From positions 45,839 to 109,838 of the forward strand of contig CAYLMH010000001.1 of NCBI GenBank assembly GCA_964385055.1: a stretch of DNA of 64,000 nucleotides, written 5' to 3'. The notes below the pieces were generated by a model. That model did no database searches, was not told where the DNA came from, and saw only the letters and a list, made by a program, of their open reading frames with translations. The DNA comes from JACRPI01 sp964385055 (GTDB lineage Archaea; Nanobdellota; Nanobdellia; Woesearchaeales; DSVV01). A program made the translations under genes and the position numbers. Shown here piece after piece: positions 1 through 9,483 of the stretch; the first letter of the stretch is position 1; every line of letters starts with the position of its first letter.

Positions 1-51
1 AAACCAAGCGCAGAAGAGTTGTTGGAAGAGAGTAATAATAATGAGATATAA
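1..51 (+). CDS. C-terminal end of an unidentified protein (partial)
   Basis: Frame 1 is open from the window edge and ends in TAA, giving a 16-residue acidic, Asn-rich tail (ends ESNNNEI). The coding strand is opposite to the next gene, so the two genes are convergent with only about 35 bases between them. Too little is present to name a family. It is called coding only because the frame is open up to the edge and the composition looks like a hydrophilic protein tail. Confidence 0.35.
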   Translation, partial: KPSAEELLEESNNNEI

Positions 52-86
52 TTACTTTTATTTTAGTGAATATGAAACCTATCTAT

Positions 87-470
87 TCACAAAAGACCAT
101 CTTGAATAAGTTTTGGAATAAGGGAAAGACGAATACCTGTAGTAAGTTCCGGTAATTCTTTTTGAGAAAACCAACCTAACTTTGTAATTTCTTGTGAGGG
201 TATTGGATTACCAGTATACTCAACAAAATAACAATGAACATGCTGTTTCTTGTGAAGGAAGTCATGAAGGATGACATAAGAAAAATAAGGAGAAAAAGAA
301 GTCAAAGAAAGATTTAACTCCTCTTGTAATTCCCTTTTCATCGTCTCTTGATGCGATTCTCCGTTCTCAACTTTTCCACCAGGAGTCCAAAATAAAGAAT
401 GCTTCTCATTACCCACTAAAAGAATTTTTTTATTGTGAGTAATTACAGCAGCCACTCGGTCAGGAAGCAT
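87..470 (-). CDS. Nudix hydrolase
   Basis: A 127-residue protein with a complete Nudix box: G32, E38, R46-E47 and E50-E51 have the family spacing GX5EX7REUXEE, and GG precedes the box at 31-32. Family members hydrolyse nucleoside diphosphates linked to another group; the substrate (damaged NTP, NDP-sugar or other) cannot be read from the sequence. The start lies 4 bases after the stop of the upstream glycosyltransferase, so it is the last gene of a minus-strand sugar operon. That position makes an NDP-sugar substrate possible, but this is inference. Length is normal for a single-domain Nudix enzyme. Confidence 0.9.
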   Translation of the reverse strand: MLPDRVAAVITHNKKILLVGNEKHSLFWTPGGKVENGESHQETMKRELQEELNLSLTSFSPYFSYVILHDFLHKKQHVHCYFVEYTGNPIPSQEITKLGWFSQKELPELTTGIRLSLIPKLIQDGLL

Positions 471-474
471 AGCA

Positions 475-1176
475 TCAGAGCCTCCATCTCAATCTGAGGA
501 CATACGGCAGCATCTTCAATTCTCGCCGAAAATTAAAACTGCTCTGTTTGCCAAAGTTCCATGCGACAGAAAACTCATCTATTGTATAACCCAATTTCTG
601 CGCGCGAACAAGTAATTCCACATCCCAGAACCAGCCGCGAACAAACGTCTCATCATACCCCATCGCATAAAGAAGAACAAGCAATTTCTCTTTGCGAAAT
701 GCCTTAAATCCGCATTGATGATCCGCAAGAGTAGAACCAAAATACACGCGCATAAACCAGTTATAGACAACGCTGATAATCTTGCGACCAAACTCCCGTT
801 TTGCGCGAACTCCCTTATACCTGCTGCCAATCGCAATGTCGTTTCCTTGTTCAATGCTAGAAATAAGACGAGGTAATGCAGCAAGATCAGCAGAAAGATC
901 AAGATCCATGAACGCAATAATGTCTCCTTTTGCGCTATAAAATGCCTTACCCAAATTCTCTCGCCTACTTGGTCCATTAGAAAAGTACAAATGTTTTATT
1001 TCTTTATGTTTCTCTATGAGTTTTTTTGCAATTACGGCAGTTGCGTCTGTGCTTCCATCATCCACAATAACAAGTTCAAACGGTTTTTTCAACAAAAGAA
1101 GCGCGTGATAAATGAGCAGAATATTTTTCTCAAGGCGTTGTTCTTCGTTGTAGCAGGGAATAAAAACAGAGAGCAT
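475..1176 (-). CDS. GT2 glycosyltransferase, dolichyl-phosphate glucosyltransferase (Alg5)-like
   Basis: A 233-residue soluble GT-A enzyme. It shows the nucleotide-binding DDGSTD (39-44), a metal-binding DLD (91-93) and the motif DHQCGFKAF (152-160) typical of the polyprenyl-phosphate glucose/mannose transferase branch. It would transfer a hexose from an NDP-sugar to a lipid phosphate on the cytoplasmic face, supplying lipid-linked donors to the PMT-like enzymes encoded just upstream. No C-terminal membrane segments are seen, unlike some DPM synthases. Its ATG overlaps the stop of the preceding gene by one base (TAATG), so translational coupling is likely. The GT2 call is firm; sugar specificity is not established. 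Confidence 0.85.
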   Translation of the reverse strand: MLSVFIPCYNEEQRLEKNILLIYHALLLLKKPFELVIVDDGSTDATAVIAKKLIEKHKEIKHLYFSNGPSRRENLGKAFYSAKGDIIAFMDLDLSADLAALPRLISSIEQGNDIAIGSRYKGVRAKREFGRKIISVVYNWFMRVYFGSTLADHQCGFKAFRKEKLLVLLYAMGYDETFVRGWFWDVELLVRAQKLGYTIDEFSVAWNFGKQSSFNFRRELKMLPYVLRLRWRL

Positions 1177-2942
1177 TATGAAGTCCCCCCATCAAGTGCG
1201 TAAAATTCAACAATACCTGCGCTGTTCGTATACGTCGTTGCGAGATAAGGAGTTTTATTAACTAAGAATGCATCAACATCAAAAACACCGCCTTTTTCCA
1301 AAACAAAGTAATATGGAGCAAGCTGATCTCCTTCAGGGATGAGACCAATTTGTTGAATCTCATAATTCTGCTGAATATATTCCCAGACATCTGGTTTAGA
1401 CTGCACTGTTCCAATACCTGGTCCATACAAAACAACCCAGCGGAATTGAAGTGTATTCTCCATTTCCTGAACCCATGTAAGATTCGAAGAAATTTCATCT
1501 AAGCCATAGCGATGCGCGTGCCAGAGAAGACCACTGGATTGAGCAAAAACACCGTCAATAAAGACACGATCTTCAGGATCGCTATTTCTATAAATATAAT
1601 CTCCTGCAACATCTTGACCATAGTAAATGACATCAAAAACTCGTCCAGTTGCTTCAGTAAGATCTGCAAAAGAGAGGAAAAGTAGCACTGCAAACAAAAC
1701 AAAAACAACCTTTCCACGAACAAGTTTTTCATGAAAGGAATATTTTTTTGTGTATGATTCTAAAATATGTGCGAGAACAAAAAGAGCATACGCGCTTCCA
1801 AGGCAAACAAACGGAAGAAAAACCATTTGGTAATATGCGTGACCACGGAATTTATCCGCAAAAAAGAGGATATAAAGAAGCAAGGAGAAAAAACTTCCAA
1901 TAAGAAATAAACCCGTGGTTGTTTTATGTTTTAAAAGACCAAAGACAACAGCAAGAACAGTAAGCCAGAAGAACCATACAGTAAAATTGTCAAGAACAAA
2001 AGAACGAATGCCTGAATAATGCTCGTTCCAGTAAGAGAAAGTAAATGTTCGTATAATATTGTCACGAACTTCAGCAAAACTTTCACTGAATCCGCCAGTT
2101 CCCACTGTTGTGGCTCCAGGCATTGTCCATTGAGAAAATTTCACCCAGATTGGAAAAATAGCCATAAGCAAAAAGAAGAGCAATGCAAGCATGCAAAGAT
2201 ATTTTTTTCGCAGAAGAAGATTTTTGTAAGGAACTAAAAAAAGGAGAGGAACTAAGCCGATCCCGTTAGGAATTTTAAGAAGGATCGCGATAAGAAAACT
2301 CAGAGAAAAATAAAAGAATTTTGTATAATAATACACAGAAGCAAGCACATCATCACGCCAGCATAAAAACCAGTATGTGCCAAGAAGAATAAAGAAAACA
2401 GCGGGCGCTTCTGGCTGGACGTTTCTTCCAAAGAAAACACTAATAGGCATAATAGTGAAAAAAAAACACGCGATGAGTGCCAAAGAATGATTATCTGTAA
2501 GTTTTTTGCCAACAAGGTAAAGCAGCGGAATACATGCAAGAGAGAAAAGAATGATGACAAACCGTGCTGCCCAGAGTTTTACGCCAAAAACCCACCATAA
2601 TGGTAAAATGATCCAAGAAAGCAAAGGAAACTCATACTGCGTAAAATACCCTCGTTGTTGACTTCCAGCAAGATACGTCTCAGTCCTAAAATAATCAAGA
2701 ACTTCATCTGCGTTATACATAAATTCAGTGTAAGGAATATACTGCGCCTCTTTCATATTATGGTATCCGATAACAGGAAAATCCATGTGGTAGGAACGAA
2801 GATAAAAACCAAAGAGCATGAAAGCGAGTAAAAGAACAACATGTGGTTTCGCTTTGCAAAAAGTAAGAATTTTAGAGAGATCAAAGGTGATTTCTTGTGC
2901 TTTTGAGTTGCTTTCTACTTGACTCTGCTGCGCTTCTACCAT
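1176..2942 (-). CDS. Multi-pass GT39/ArnT-like glycosyltransferase
   Basis: About 590 residues: a roughly 30-residue hydrophilic N-terminus, then about ten hydrophobic segments and an extracytoplasmic C-terminal domain of about 170 residues. The first loop carries HNMKE near residue 66, where PMT/ArnT-family (GT-C) enzymes keep acidic catalytic residues. Such enzymes use polyprenyl-phosphate sugars to glycosylate proteins or lipids outside the cytoplasm, which fits the neighbouring Alg5-like gene. The ATG at 2942 is preferred over an in-frame GTG at 2957. The downstream gene overlaps by one base. Family assignment rests on topology and loop motif only. Confidence 0.7.
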   Translation of the reverse strand: MVEAQQSQVESNSKAQEITFDLSKILTFCKAKPHVVLLLAFMLFGFYLRSYHMDFPVIGYHNMKEAQYIPYTEFMYNADEVLDYFRTETYLAGSQQRGYFTQYEFPLLSWIILPLWWVFGVKLWAARFVIILFSLACIPLLYLVGKKLTDNHSLALIACFFFTIMPISVFFGRNVQPEAPAVFFILLGTYWFLCWRDDVLASVYYYTKFFYFSLSFLIAILLKIPNGIGLVPLLFLVPYKNLLLRKKYLCMLALLFFLLMAIFPIWVKFSQWTMPGATTVGTGGFSESFAEVRDNIIRTFTFSYWNEHYSGIRSFVLDNFTVWFFWLTVLAVVFGLLKHKTTTGLFLIGSFFSLLLYILFFADKFRGHAYYQMVFLPFVCLGSAYALFVLAHILESYTKKYSFHEKLVRGKVVFVLFAVLLFLSFADLTEATGRVFDVIYYGQDVAGDYIYRNSDPEDRVFIDGVFAQSSGLLWHAHRYGLDEISSNLTWVQEMENTLQFRWVVLYGPGIGTVQSKPDVWEYIQQNYEIQQIGLIPEGDQLAPYYFVLEKGGVFDVDAFLVNKTPYLATTYTNSAGIVEFYALDGGTS

Positions 2943-2975
2943 AAAGGAAGAGGGCACGGACTTTGTTTTTATATC

Positions 2976-4799
2976 TTATGGATGAAACGAAGAGTTTCCG
3001 AAGAAGTCCAAACTAAAAGAAGAGATATCCTGACAGGCAGGAAAATTCATTCCATTCTCTTGAAGCACAACGCGAGCAGTTTCTGCTTGCTCCCAACTCA
3101 AGAGACAGAGTTCATCATAATGAGTAAAATAATAGAGAGAAAGTTCTTCCTTGAAAGCTGCGCACTGATCAGGATCACTGAAAAAGATATACAAAACAGG
3201 TTTGTCCCTGTTTTCCAAGAAGGGAACAGCAACAGAGCAGTGAGAGATACCAGATGCTTGAGAGAAGTTGAAAAGATCATAGAGATTAGAATAGGGGAAA
3301 GAATTGTCAGATGCATCAAAGGGGAAAAAACGAACAAGAGCAACATCATATTGTTTTGTGTTAATAACATCATAAAAAAGAGCAGCATGTTCAGGTAAGG
3401 GAACATAATGATATTTAAAATACGAATCTAAAAGAAGAGGGTTTGCAAAGTCATTGGTTACAACAGTGATTTCATAATCAGAGAGAGAATCTTTGTAAAA
3501 TGTTGTCGACACGTTAAGACCAATAGTATAAACTATCCGTGGGCTAGAAGTAGTATCCCATTCCAAAAAGATAGGATTAAGAAGATAAAATATCTTATCA
3601 TCAAGAGAAAAATAGGGAAAGTCATGCTGTAAGCTCAGACTATTAGGTTTTCGTTCTAGAAGAAACACGCCATCCACAGAAGAAAGATAATCAGCACCTG
3701 CACGAAGAGTAATTCGCGATGAAGCAACAGAAAGTTGATCTTGGTAAAAGTGAAGAAGGAAAGGCGTTATGAAAAGAAGACCAATAAAGAGCAGAGCAAC
3801 TCGATGTTTTCGTGGCAGAGAAAAATAATAAAGAAAGATGCATATCAGGAACAAAAAGTAAAAGGGAAGAAAATAAACTGCGAGAGATAGTTCCTCTCTA
3901 CCTGTTTGGCGTAAAAAGACAAGAACAAGAATAAGAAAAGGAAAAGAGAGAAGAAAAGAAAAGAGATTTCTGGATTTATAAAAGAAAAAGAAACCAAAAG
4001 CGATCATGAAGACAAGCATGAAAAAGAAGAGGTTATGATGAGAAAAAATGTTAAATCCTGAAAAAAAAGTAAACAATGCTTGAGAAGTTGTTCCTTTAGG
4101 ATAGATCGTATGAGCAAGAGAAACATAAACAAAGAATTTTGGAAATAAGATGTAGAGAAAAGCAACAGAAGAGAAAGAAACAAGAAAAATAGTTTTTACA
4201 TTCGAAACAAGCTGCTCTCTGTTCATAAAAAGATAATAAAATAAGAGAAACACTGCAGGAACAAGGAGAAGATATTTAGTAAAAACCGCGAGAAAAAGAA
4301 GGAAAGAAGAGAGAGCAATTTTATACCTATGCGAGGTATAAACTAGAAGATAAAGTGCAAGGAAAAAAAAGAAACACGCAAGAGTAATATCAAAAACAGG
4401 TAAGAAAGGATAGTAAATAAAAAACATATAGACAAAAAGCAAACGAAAGAAAGTCTTTACATCCGTTTCTCTAAAAATAAATGTACGTATCAAAAAGAAT
4501 AAAGCGGTGTGAAGAAAAACTGCGAAGAGCGTAAGACCTGAATAAAGAGAATTACCCAGAAAAGAGTAAAAAACATACACGATATAGAAAAGAACTGGCC
4601 CTTGTTCGCAATAAGGCTGTCCTTCATAAAGAGTTCCTTGAGAAATGTAATCCATACAAACAAACCAACGATCGCGAAATAACTCTCCTTGAAGATTTGG
4701 AAAATGAAGTGCTGCAAGAATAAAGAAAACAAGAAAACAGAAAGAAAAGAGAAAGAAAGGACGTTTCTGAAATAAGAGAAGGGTTTCCCGTAATTGCAT
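2976..4799 (-). CDS. Cys-rich PMT-like membrane protein, family member 1
   Basis: A 607-residue protein with roughly ten very hydrophobic segments and a C-terminal extracytoplasmic domain of about 200 residues. The first loop has C48, QGTLY (54-58), C64 and QGP (66-68). The tail holds four spaced cysteines, including an HCSVAVP segment and a final NFPAC. Two other proteins in this window (starting at 7407 and ending at 32161) share this layout, including the exact C-x15-C spacing in the first loop. The topology resembles GT-C glycosyltransferases, and it heads a minus-strand sugar operon. No named family is recognised; a glycosyltransferase role is inference. Confidence 0.75.
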   Translation of the reverse strand: MQLRETLLLFQKRPFFLFSFCFLVFFILAALHFPNLQGELFRDRWFVCMDYISQGTLYEGQPYCEQGPVLFYIVYVFYSFLGNSLYSGLTLFAVFLHTALFFLIRTFIFRETDVKTFFRLLFVYMFFIYYPFLPVFDITLACFFFFLALYLLVYTSHRYKIALSSFLLFLAVFTKYLLLVPAVFLLFYYLFMNREQLVSNVKTIFLVSFSSVAFLYILFPKFFVYVSLAHTIYPKGTTSQALFTFFSGFNIFSHHNLFFFMLVFMIAFGFFFFYKSRNLFSFLLSFPFLILVLVFLRQTGREELSLAVYFLPFYFLFLICIFLYYFSLPRKHRVALLFIGLLFITPFLLHFYQDQLSVASSRITLRAGADYLSSVDGVFLLERKPNSLSLQHDFPYFSLDDKIFYLLNPIFLEWDTTSSPRIVYTIGLNVSTTFYKDSLSDYEITVVTNDFANPLLLDSYFKYHYVPLPEHAALFYDVINTKQYDVALVRFFPFDASDNSFPYSNLYDLFNFSQASGISHCSVAVPFLENRDKPVLYIFFSDPDQCAAFKEELSLYYFTHYDELCLLSWEQAETARVVLQENGMNFPACQDISSFSLDFFGNSSFHP

Positions 4800-4855
4800 A
4801 AAAATGAGAGTTGAGCGGGATAAATATAGTTTTCGATCAAAACAGATGAAAAAGC

Positions 4856-4863
4856 TTTATAAA
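4856..4863 (+). promoter_or_regulatory. TATA box for the plus-strand glycan operon
   Basis: TTTATAAA lies 32 bases before the ATG at 4896. A Shine-Dalgarno-like GAGG (4886-4889) sits 6 bases before the ATG, so a very short leader is expected. This is the only TATA-like site in the divergent gap between the two glycan operons on the plus-strand side. Confidence 0.5.
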
Positions 4864-4895
4864 CCAGACGAGAATTACTGACAAAGAGGATAAAA

Positions 4896-5855
4896 ATGCG
4901 AATACTCGTCACAGGGGGATGCGGTTTTATTGGCAGTGAAGTAGTCAAACAACTGCTCCAAAAAGGACATCATGTCATAGTTCTAGACAATCTCAGCAAA
5001 CCAGAAAGCTCGATCAAAGAAGGATATGAATTCCGAAAAGTGGATCTCAACGATAAGCTTGCAACAGAAAAAGCGTTTGCAGGAGCAGATATCTGCATTC
5101 ATCTTGCTGCAAAGATTGGAGGCATTGGCTATTTTCATAAATATCCTGCAACAATTCTGAGTGAAAATAACAAAATGTATTCTTCTGTGTTTGAAGCAGC
5201 AGTAAAAAACAAGCTCAAGCGCATGGTCTATGTTTCCTCGTCAATGGTCTTTGAATCCGCAACACAATTTCCAAGCAAAGAAGAAGACACAAAACTCATT
5301 CCACCGCCAGTTTCAGCGTATGGCTTTTCCAAGCTCATTGGTGAATGGTATTGCTACTCCTTTTGGGATGAGTACAAACTTCCCTACTCGATTTGCCGAC
5401 CATTTAATGCGTATGGTATTAATGAATTTCCTGGTCAAGAAATTGGCTACGCACATGTTATTCCTGATCTAGTAAAAAAGATCCTCAACGGCCAACATCC
5501 ATTGGAAATGCTTGGTGATGGTCAGCAGACACGCTGCTTTACGCACGTGAGCGACATCGCAAATGGAATTATTACAGTCGCGCTTTCTCCAAAAGCAGAA
5601 AATCAGGATTTTAACGTCGCAAGCCCAGAAGAAACAAAGATGATTGAACTTGCAGAAAAGATATGGAGAATCTGCGGGAGAAAAGAACCATTCCAAGTCA
5701 AACATGTGGAGGGATTCAAATACGACATTAAGCGCAGAGTTCCTGATACAACAAAGATAGCGAAAGTGCTCAACTGGAAACCACAAGTGGAATTCGAAGA
5801 CGGATTGCGTGAAGTGGTAACGTGGTTAAAAAAAGAACTCGAAAAAAAGAAGTAA
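4896..5855 (+). CDS. NAD-dependent sugar-nucleotide epimerase/dehydratase (extended SDR)
   Basis: A 319-residue extended SDR. A Rossmann glycine motif GGCGFIG occupies 7-13, SSS lies at 114-116, and the catalytic pair Y142xxxK146 sits in AYGFSK. The C-terminal region has the GDGQQTRCFTHVSD pattern seen in GalE, UDP-glucuronate and GDP-mannose epimerases. It would convert one NDP-sugar into another by oxidation at C4 or a neighbouring carbon. It is the first gene of a roughly 11 kb same-strand operon of glycan genes, so it probably supplies the sugar those transferases use. The exact substrate cannot be told from motifs. Confidence 0.85.
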   Translation: MRILVTGGCGFIGSEVVKQLLQKGHHVIVLDNLSKPESSIKEGYEFRKVDLNDKLATEKAFAGADICIHLAAKIGGIGYFHKYPATILSENNKMYSSVFEAAVKNKLKRMVYVSSSMVFESATQFPSKEEDTKLIPPPVSAYGFSKLIGEWYCYSFWDEYKLPYSICRPFNAYGINEFPGQEIGYAHVIPDLVKKILNGQHPLEMLGDGQQTRCFTHVSDIANGIITVALSPKAENQDFNVASPEETKMIELAEKIWRICGRKEPFQVKHVEGFKYDIKRRVPDTTKIAKVLNWKPQVEFEDGLREVVTWLKKELEKKK

Positions 5856-5886
5856 GGAAAGAGCGGGAAAAGAAGGAAAAGTAAAA

Positions 5887-6630
5887 ATGAAAGAAGAAAA
5901 AAACAAGCAAAAAACAGAACAAGAAACAAAAATGCTTCCAGAAATCAGTGTTATCATCGCGTCATTCAATGAAGAAAGAAACATTAGAGAAACAATTCAG
6001 CGTGTGTACAAGACAATGCCAAACTGTGAACTGATTCTTGTCGAAGGCGGTACAGACAAAACAATAGAAATTGCAGAAGAAGAAAAGAAAAAACATCCAA
6101 GCATGATTATTATTCACAATAAAGAAGACAAAGGAAAAGGACAAGCAATTAGAGTGGGAATTGCTGCAGCGACAAAACCAATCATGGCACAAGTGGATGC
6201 GGACTCACAGTTTCCTCCTGAAGAACTCCCTGGACTCATAAAACCAATTCTCGAGAAAAAAGCAGATATTGTTTTCGCGTCACGATTTGTCAAAGGATCA
6301 ACGATCGAAGACGGATCACTCACCAGAATGCGAAGACTTGCAAACTATGTGGTTTCAGGATTCACTTCCCTACTCTGCGGAACGCGATTGACAGACGTAA
6401 ATGCAGGATTTAAGGCGTGGAAAAGCGACGTCATCAGAGATATTGACATGCAGTGCAATCATTTTGGCTATGAACCAGAAATTGCAATTATGGCTGCAAA
6501 AAAAGGCTATACAATCATCGAAACACCGGTAAATTACAAAGGAAGACAGCGGGGAATCTCCAACGTCAAATTATTGAGAGATGGAATCATTATTCCCATC
6601 TTCCTCCTCAAAACAAAATTCTTCAGGTAA
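5887..6630 (+). CDS. GT2 glycosyltransferase, DPM1/dolichyl-phosphate sugar synthase-like
   Basis: A 247-residue GT-A protein. After a charged Lys/Glu-rich leader of about 15 residues it shows SVIIASFNEE, an EGGTDKT in place of the usual DDGSxD, and a DADSQFP metal site. The late motif with NAGFKAW matches polyprenyl-phosphate mannose/glucose synthases. It would load a sugar onto a lipid phosphate for extracytoplasmic transferases. A second in-frame ATG follows after residue 15, and the N-terminal extension may not be translated. It lies 31 bases after the epimerase and 12 before the methyltransferase. The altered first motif is unusual but acidic E is retained. Confidence 0.82.
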   Translation: MKEEKNKQKTEQETKMLPEISVIIASFNEERNIRETIQRVYKTMPNCELILVEGGTDKTIEIAEEEKKKHPSMIIIHNKEDKGKGQAIRVGIAAATKPIMAQVDADSQFPPEELPGLIKPILEKKADIVFASRFVKGSTIEDGSLTRMRRLANYVVSGFTSLLCGTRLTDVNAGFKAWKSDVIRDIDMQCNHFGYEPEIAIMAAKKGYTIIETPVNYKGRQRGISNVKLLRDGIIIPIFLLKTKFFR

Positions 6631-6642
6631 TGTTTAGAGAAC

Positions 6643-7395
6643 ATGGAAAAGAAAACACAGAACAAAGAAGCTGAGAAAGAGTTCTTTGATAATGCGCTCA
6701 GCGAATCGCCATGGACAACGTTTAACGCAAACGGACAAAAACAGATATTCAAATTGTTTGAAGAAAACGTCAAGCCAAGAAAAGGAGAAATAGCGCTGGA
6801 CATGGGTTGTGGCACAGGAGAATTTTCTGAACGACTAGAAGAGTATGGTTTGCAAGTCACAGGAATGGATATTTCAAAGAAAGCAATAGAACTATGCAAA
6901 GAAAAGTACAAAGAAAAAAAGAATATGCATTTTGAAGTGCAGGATATTGAAAAAACAACGTGGAAAGATGAATCTGCGGACATTATCTTTTTCGGAGGAG
7001 TCCTCCATCACTTTCCGCACAGAGAAAAAGTCTTCAAAGAGGCATTTCGCATTCTAAAAAAAGGGGGAAGAATATTCGCCTTTGACCCGCATTATTATAA
7101 CCTTATCATCTGGACATATCGAGAATTGCTGGGAGTAAAAACACAAAAGACAGAGAACGAAGTCCTCATAAAACCAGAAGAAATAAGGAAGGAACTCACC
7201 AGTGCAGGGTTTACGCAGATTAATGCAAAAGGAACAGCGAATATCACATTTGATATGCGCTACTTCAAGAAGCTTGTTCCATTCCCCTTATATTACGGAG
7301 CGTACATCTACAATGGCATTGAACGAGGAATACACAGCATCAAACCACTAGAAGAAAAGTATGGCTCATTTGCAATAACGTATGCAAGAAAATAG
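6643..7395 (+). CDS. Class I SAM-dependent methyltransferase
   Basis: A 250-residue protein. Motif I reads LDMGCGTGEF (about residues 49-58), motif II has a MDIS acidic end, and a GGVLHHF segment is typical of UbiE/Coq5-like small-molecule methyltransferases. The C-terminal third is basic with hydrophobic patches. It sits within the glycan operon, 12 bases after a GT2 gene and 11 before a membrane transferase-like gene. Methylation of a sugar or lipid carrier is the most economical guess. The methyl donor is known from the fold; the acceptor is not. Confidence 0.85.
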   Translation: MEKKTQNKEAEKEFFDNALSESPWTTFNANGQKQIFKLFEENVKPRKGEIALDMGCGTGEFSERLEEYGLQVTGMDISKKAIELCKEKYKEKKNMHFEVQDIEKTTWKDESADIIFFGGVLHHFPHREKVFKEAFRILKKGGRIFAFDPHYYNLIIWTYRELLGVKTQKTENEVLIKPEEIRKELTSAGFTQINAKGTANITFDMRYFKKLVPFPLYYGAYIYNGIERGIHSIKPLEEKYGSFAITYARK

Positions 7396-7406
7396 AGACA
7401 ATAAAG

Positions 7407-9413
7407 ATGGAGAAGAAACAAAAAATATGGTTAAAAATAATCTTCATACTAGTTTTACTCACGTTTGTTTTGTATAGAACAGAAGAGTATTTTGGCTGGA
7501 TAGGATATAGAGAAACATGGACAACATGTATTGATTATATTCAAGAAGGAACCTTATGGAGTGGTCAACCGCATTGCGAAGGTGCGCTAGTTCCTTTTTA
7601 TGTGATTTATGAATTAGATAACATTTTCGGCAGGGAATATGTCCAAAAAGCAACAATCGTATTATCGACAATGATTGCATTGTTATTTTTCTGGGTTTTT
7701 TGGAAAACAGCAAAGAAAGAAGGGCTTGAAAATGATTTTTTTCTCCCTGCAGTGTTGTTTGGCTTGCTTTTTTATATAAACACGATCACAAATGTTGAAG
7801 CAGTTCTAAACAGCTTCTTTTTTTTCTCCGCATACTATATATTATTTTTTACAGAACATCGCTGGAAATATTATGAAACAGGAGTGCTTTTGTTACTTGC
7901 TCTTTTGTCAAAAATAAATGTCATTATTCAAATAGTATTTTTACTCTTTTGGTACGGATATGAAAAGAAGCTTTGGCATTTTGAAGAGGGAAAACTAAAG
8001 ATACAGTTAAAGAGAGAAATTCTCTGGGGATATGCGCAGATTTTCACCCCAATATTTATAGGGTTTTTGCTTGCGATGAGAATGTATAAATATTTCTGGA
8101 TATATGCATGGCAGGTCTTTACAAAGCAAAATATTGCATTATCGTTTCTCCAAACAACAAAAGAAATGTTTTTGTTTGACATAACAAAAACAGATATTAT
8201 ATATATTGTCGTGTTAATGACCGCACTCATCTGCACATATTTATTTTGGAAAGAGAAGAAGTTTTATACATTGATGAGTGGCCCTGTATTTCTGCTTGCA
8301 ATCTTTCTCATTATCCGCGCGTTTGGCATTCAATTTGCAACAGGAGTAAGATATTGGTCTGTTATATTCCCCTTCGCGATTTTAAGTATTTTAAAGGTAA
8401 AAGAAACATGGACAAAAGCACCGCTAAAACAAGTGATGTATGGATTTCTCATAATAATTATAGTATTCCCTGGACTCTATGAAGGTCCATTTTTATTGAA
8501 AGATGACTTGAGTTATGTGGATAGTATAAACATTATTGACAAAGCAACAGAAGGATGGAAAGAAAAGGATGCCCTCATCAAAGAGATCCATTATGGATAT
8601 AGTATTGTCCCAGAGCAAGAGGAGAGAATTTTATTAGAAGATGATCCTGCTGGATTTAAAAGAAAGATCATTTCTTTTGGATCAAATATCCCTTATGAAA
8701 AAGTGGATTTTCTTACAAAAAAATATATGGAGTCACATCCGGATATATGGGGTTTTCCACGATACCAAGAGTTACTCGGAGAAAATCTGATATATGAACC
8801 AACATCAGAAAATCTTAATGAAAGAGAGCAGGACGTAATCAAAAAGATTGAGAATGGAACGTATAGTTTAATCATTTTAGGACCACCAGAATGGGCAATT
8901 TCTGAAAAAATACTGGCAAATGTGAAGAATGAAACATTAAGCGAGTATTGTCAAGTCCTTGTCCCAAATAATGTGTGGTTAACAGAAGGAGGTTGGCATT
9001 TTAGTTATTTCTTTTTTAAAGATCAAAACCATTGTGGTGAGATGCTGGAGAAAATGACGATTTATTTCAGCACGCATTTTCAAGAGATCTGTACAAAAGA
9101 TAAGACAACAGCAAATATGATTACACAAGTAATGCTGCAAAACGAAATGAATTTTAACATGGCATGCAGTGATGGAGGAAGTGCGTTAGAAGCGCTCAAA
9201 ACAGGAAAAGCGATAAAGAAAGTTGAAATTCTTTTGATGCTGATACTATTTGCGTTGCCAAGTATATATGGAGCGTATAAAGAAGAAGATAAAGAAAGAA
9301 GAAGAAAATTATGTATAATTTTGTTTATCTTATTGATTATATTTATACTTGTTATATCACTCATGAATGCAGAAATATCATTTAAGAGCGGAATTGTACA
9401 AGCAATTCAATAA
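7407..9413 (+). CDS. Cys-rich PMT-like membrane protein, family member 2
   Basis: 668 residues with about ten hydrophobic segments, a large extracytoplasmic domain and a final hydrophobic pair at the C-terminus. The first loop keeps C41, QEGTLWSG (46-53) and C57, matching the proteins encoded at 2976-4799 and 32161-34161 at the same spacing. The tail has four cysteines in the same order (YCQVLVP, NHC, EIC, MAC). The N-terminal topology resembles GT-C lipid-sugar dependent transferases, and it is embedded in a glycan operon. Unlike member 1, it carries terminal membrane segments after the Cys domain. No named family is recognised. Confidence 0.78.
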   Translation: MEKKQKIWLKIIFILVLLTFVLYRTEEYFGWIGYRETWTTCIDYIQEGTLWSGQPHCEGALVPFYVIYELDNIFGREYVQKATIVLSTMIALLFFWVFWKTAKKEGLENDFFLPAVLFGLLFYINTITNVEAVLNSFFFFSAYYILFFTEHRWKYYETGVLLLLALLSKINVIIQIVFLLFWYGYEKKLWHFEEGKLKIQLKREILWGYAQIFTPIFIGFLLAMRMYKYFWIYAWQVFTKQNIALSFLQTTKEMFLFDITKTDIIYIVVLMTALICTYLFWKEKKFYTLMSGPVFLLAIFLIIRAFGIQFATGVRYWSVIFPFAILSILKVKETWTKAPLKQVMYGFLIIIIVFPGLYEGPFLLKDDLSYVDSINIIDKATEGWKEKDALIKEIHYGYSIVPEQEERILLEDDPAGFKRKIISFGSNIPYEKVDFLTKKYMESHPDIWGFPRYQELLGENLIYEPTSENLNEREQDVIKKIENGTYSLIILGPPEWAISEKILANVKNETLSEYCQVLVPNNVWLTEGGWHFSYFFFKDQNHCGEMLEKMTIYFSTHFQEICTKDKTTANMITQVMLQNEMNFNMACSDGGSALEALKTGKAIKKVEILLMLILFALPSIYGAYKEEDKERRRKLCIILFILLIIFILVISLMNAEISFKSGIVQAIQ

Positions 9414-9483
9414 ACAAAAGGAATGGGAAGAGTAAAGAACACATTTTCATAAGCTTTAAGAAAGAAAAAGGAGAAACAAGAAT

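Noticed and set aside
2919..3398. Plus-strand open frame opposite the two membrane-protein genes
   Set aside because: It is an antisense shadow of firm coding sequence, with Ile/Arg/Lys bias expected from the complement of an AT-rich gene. No promoter fits it.
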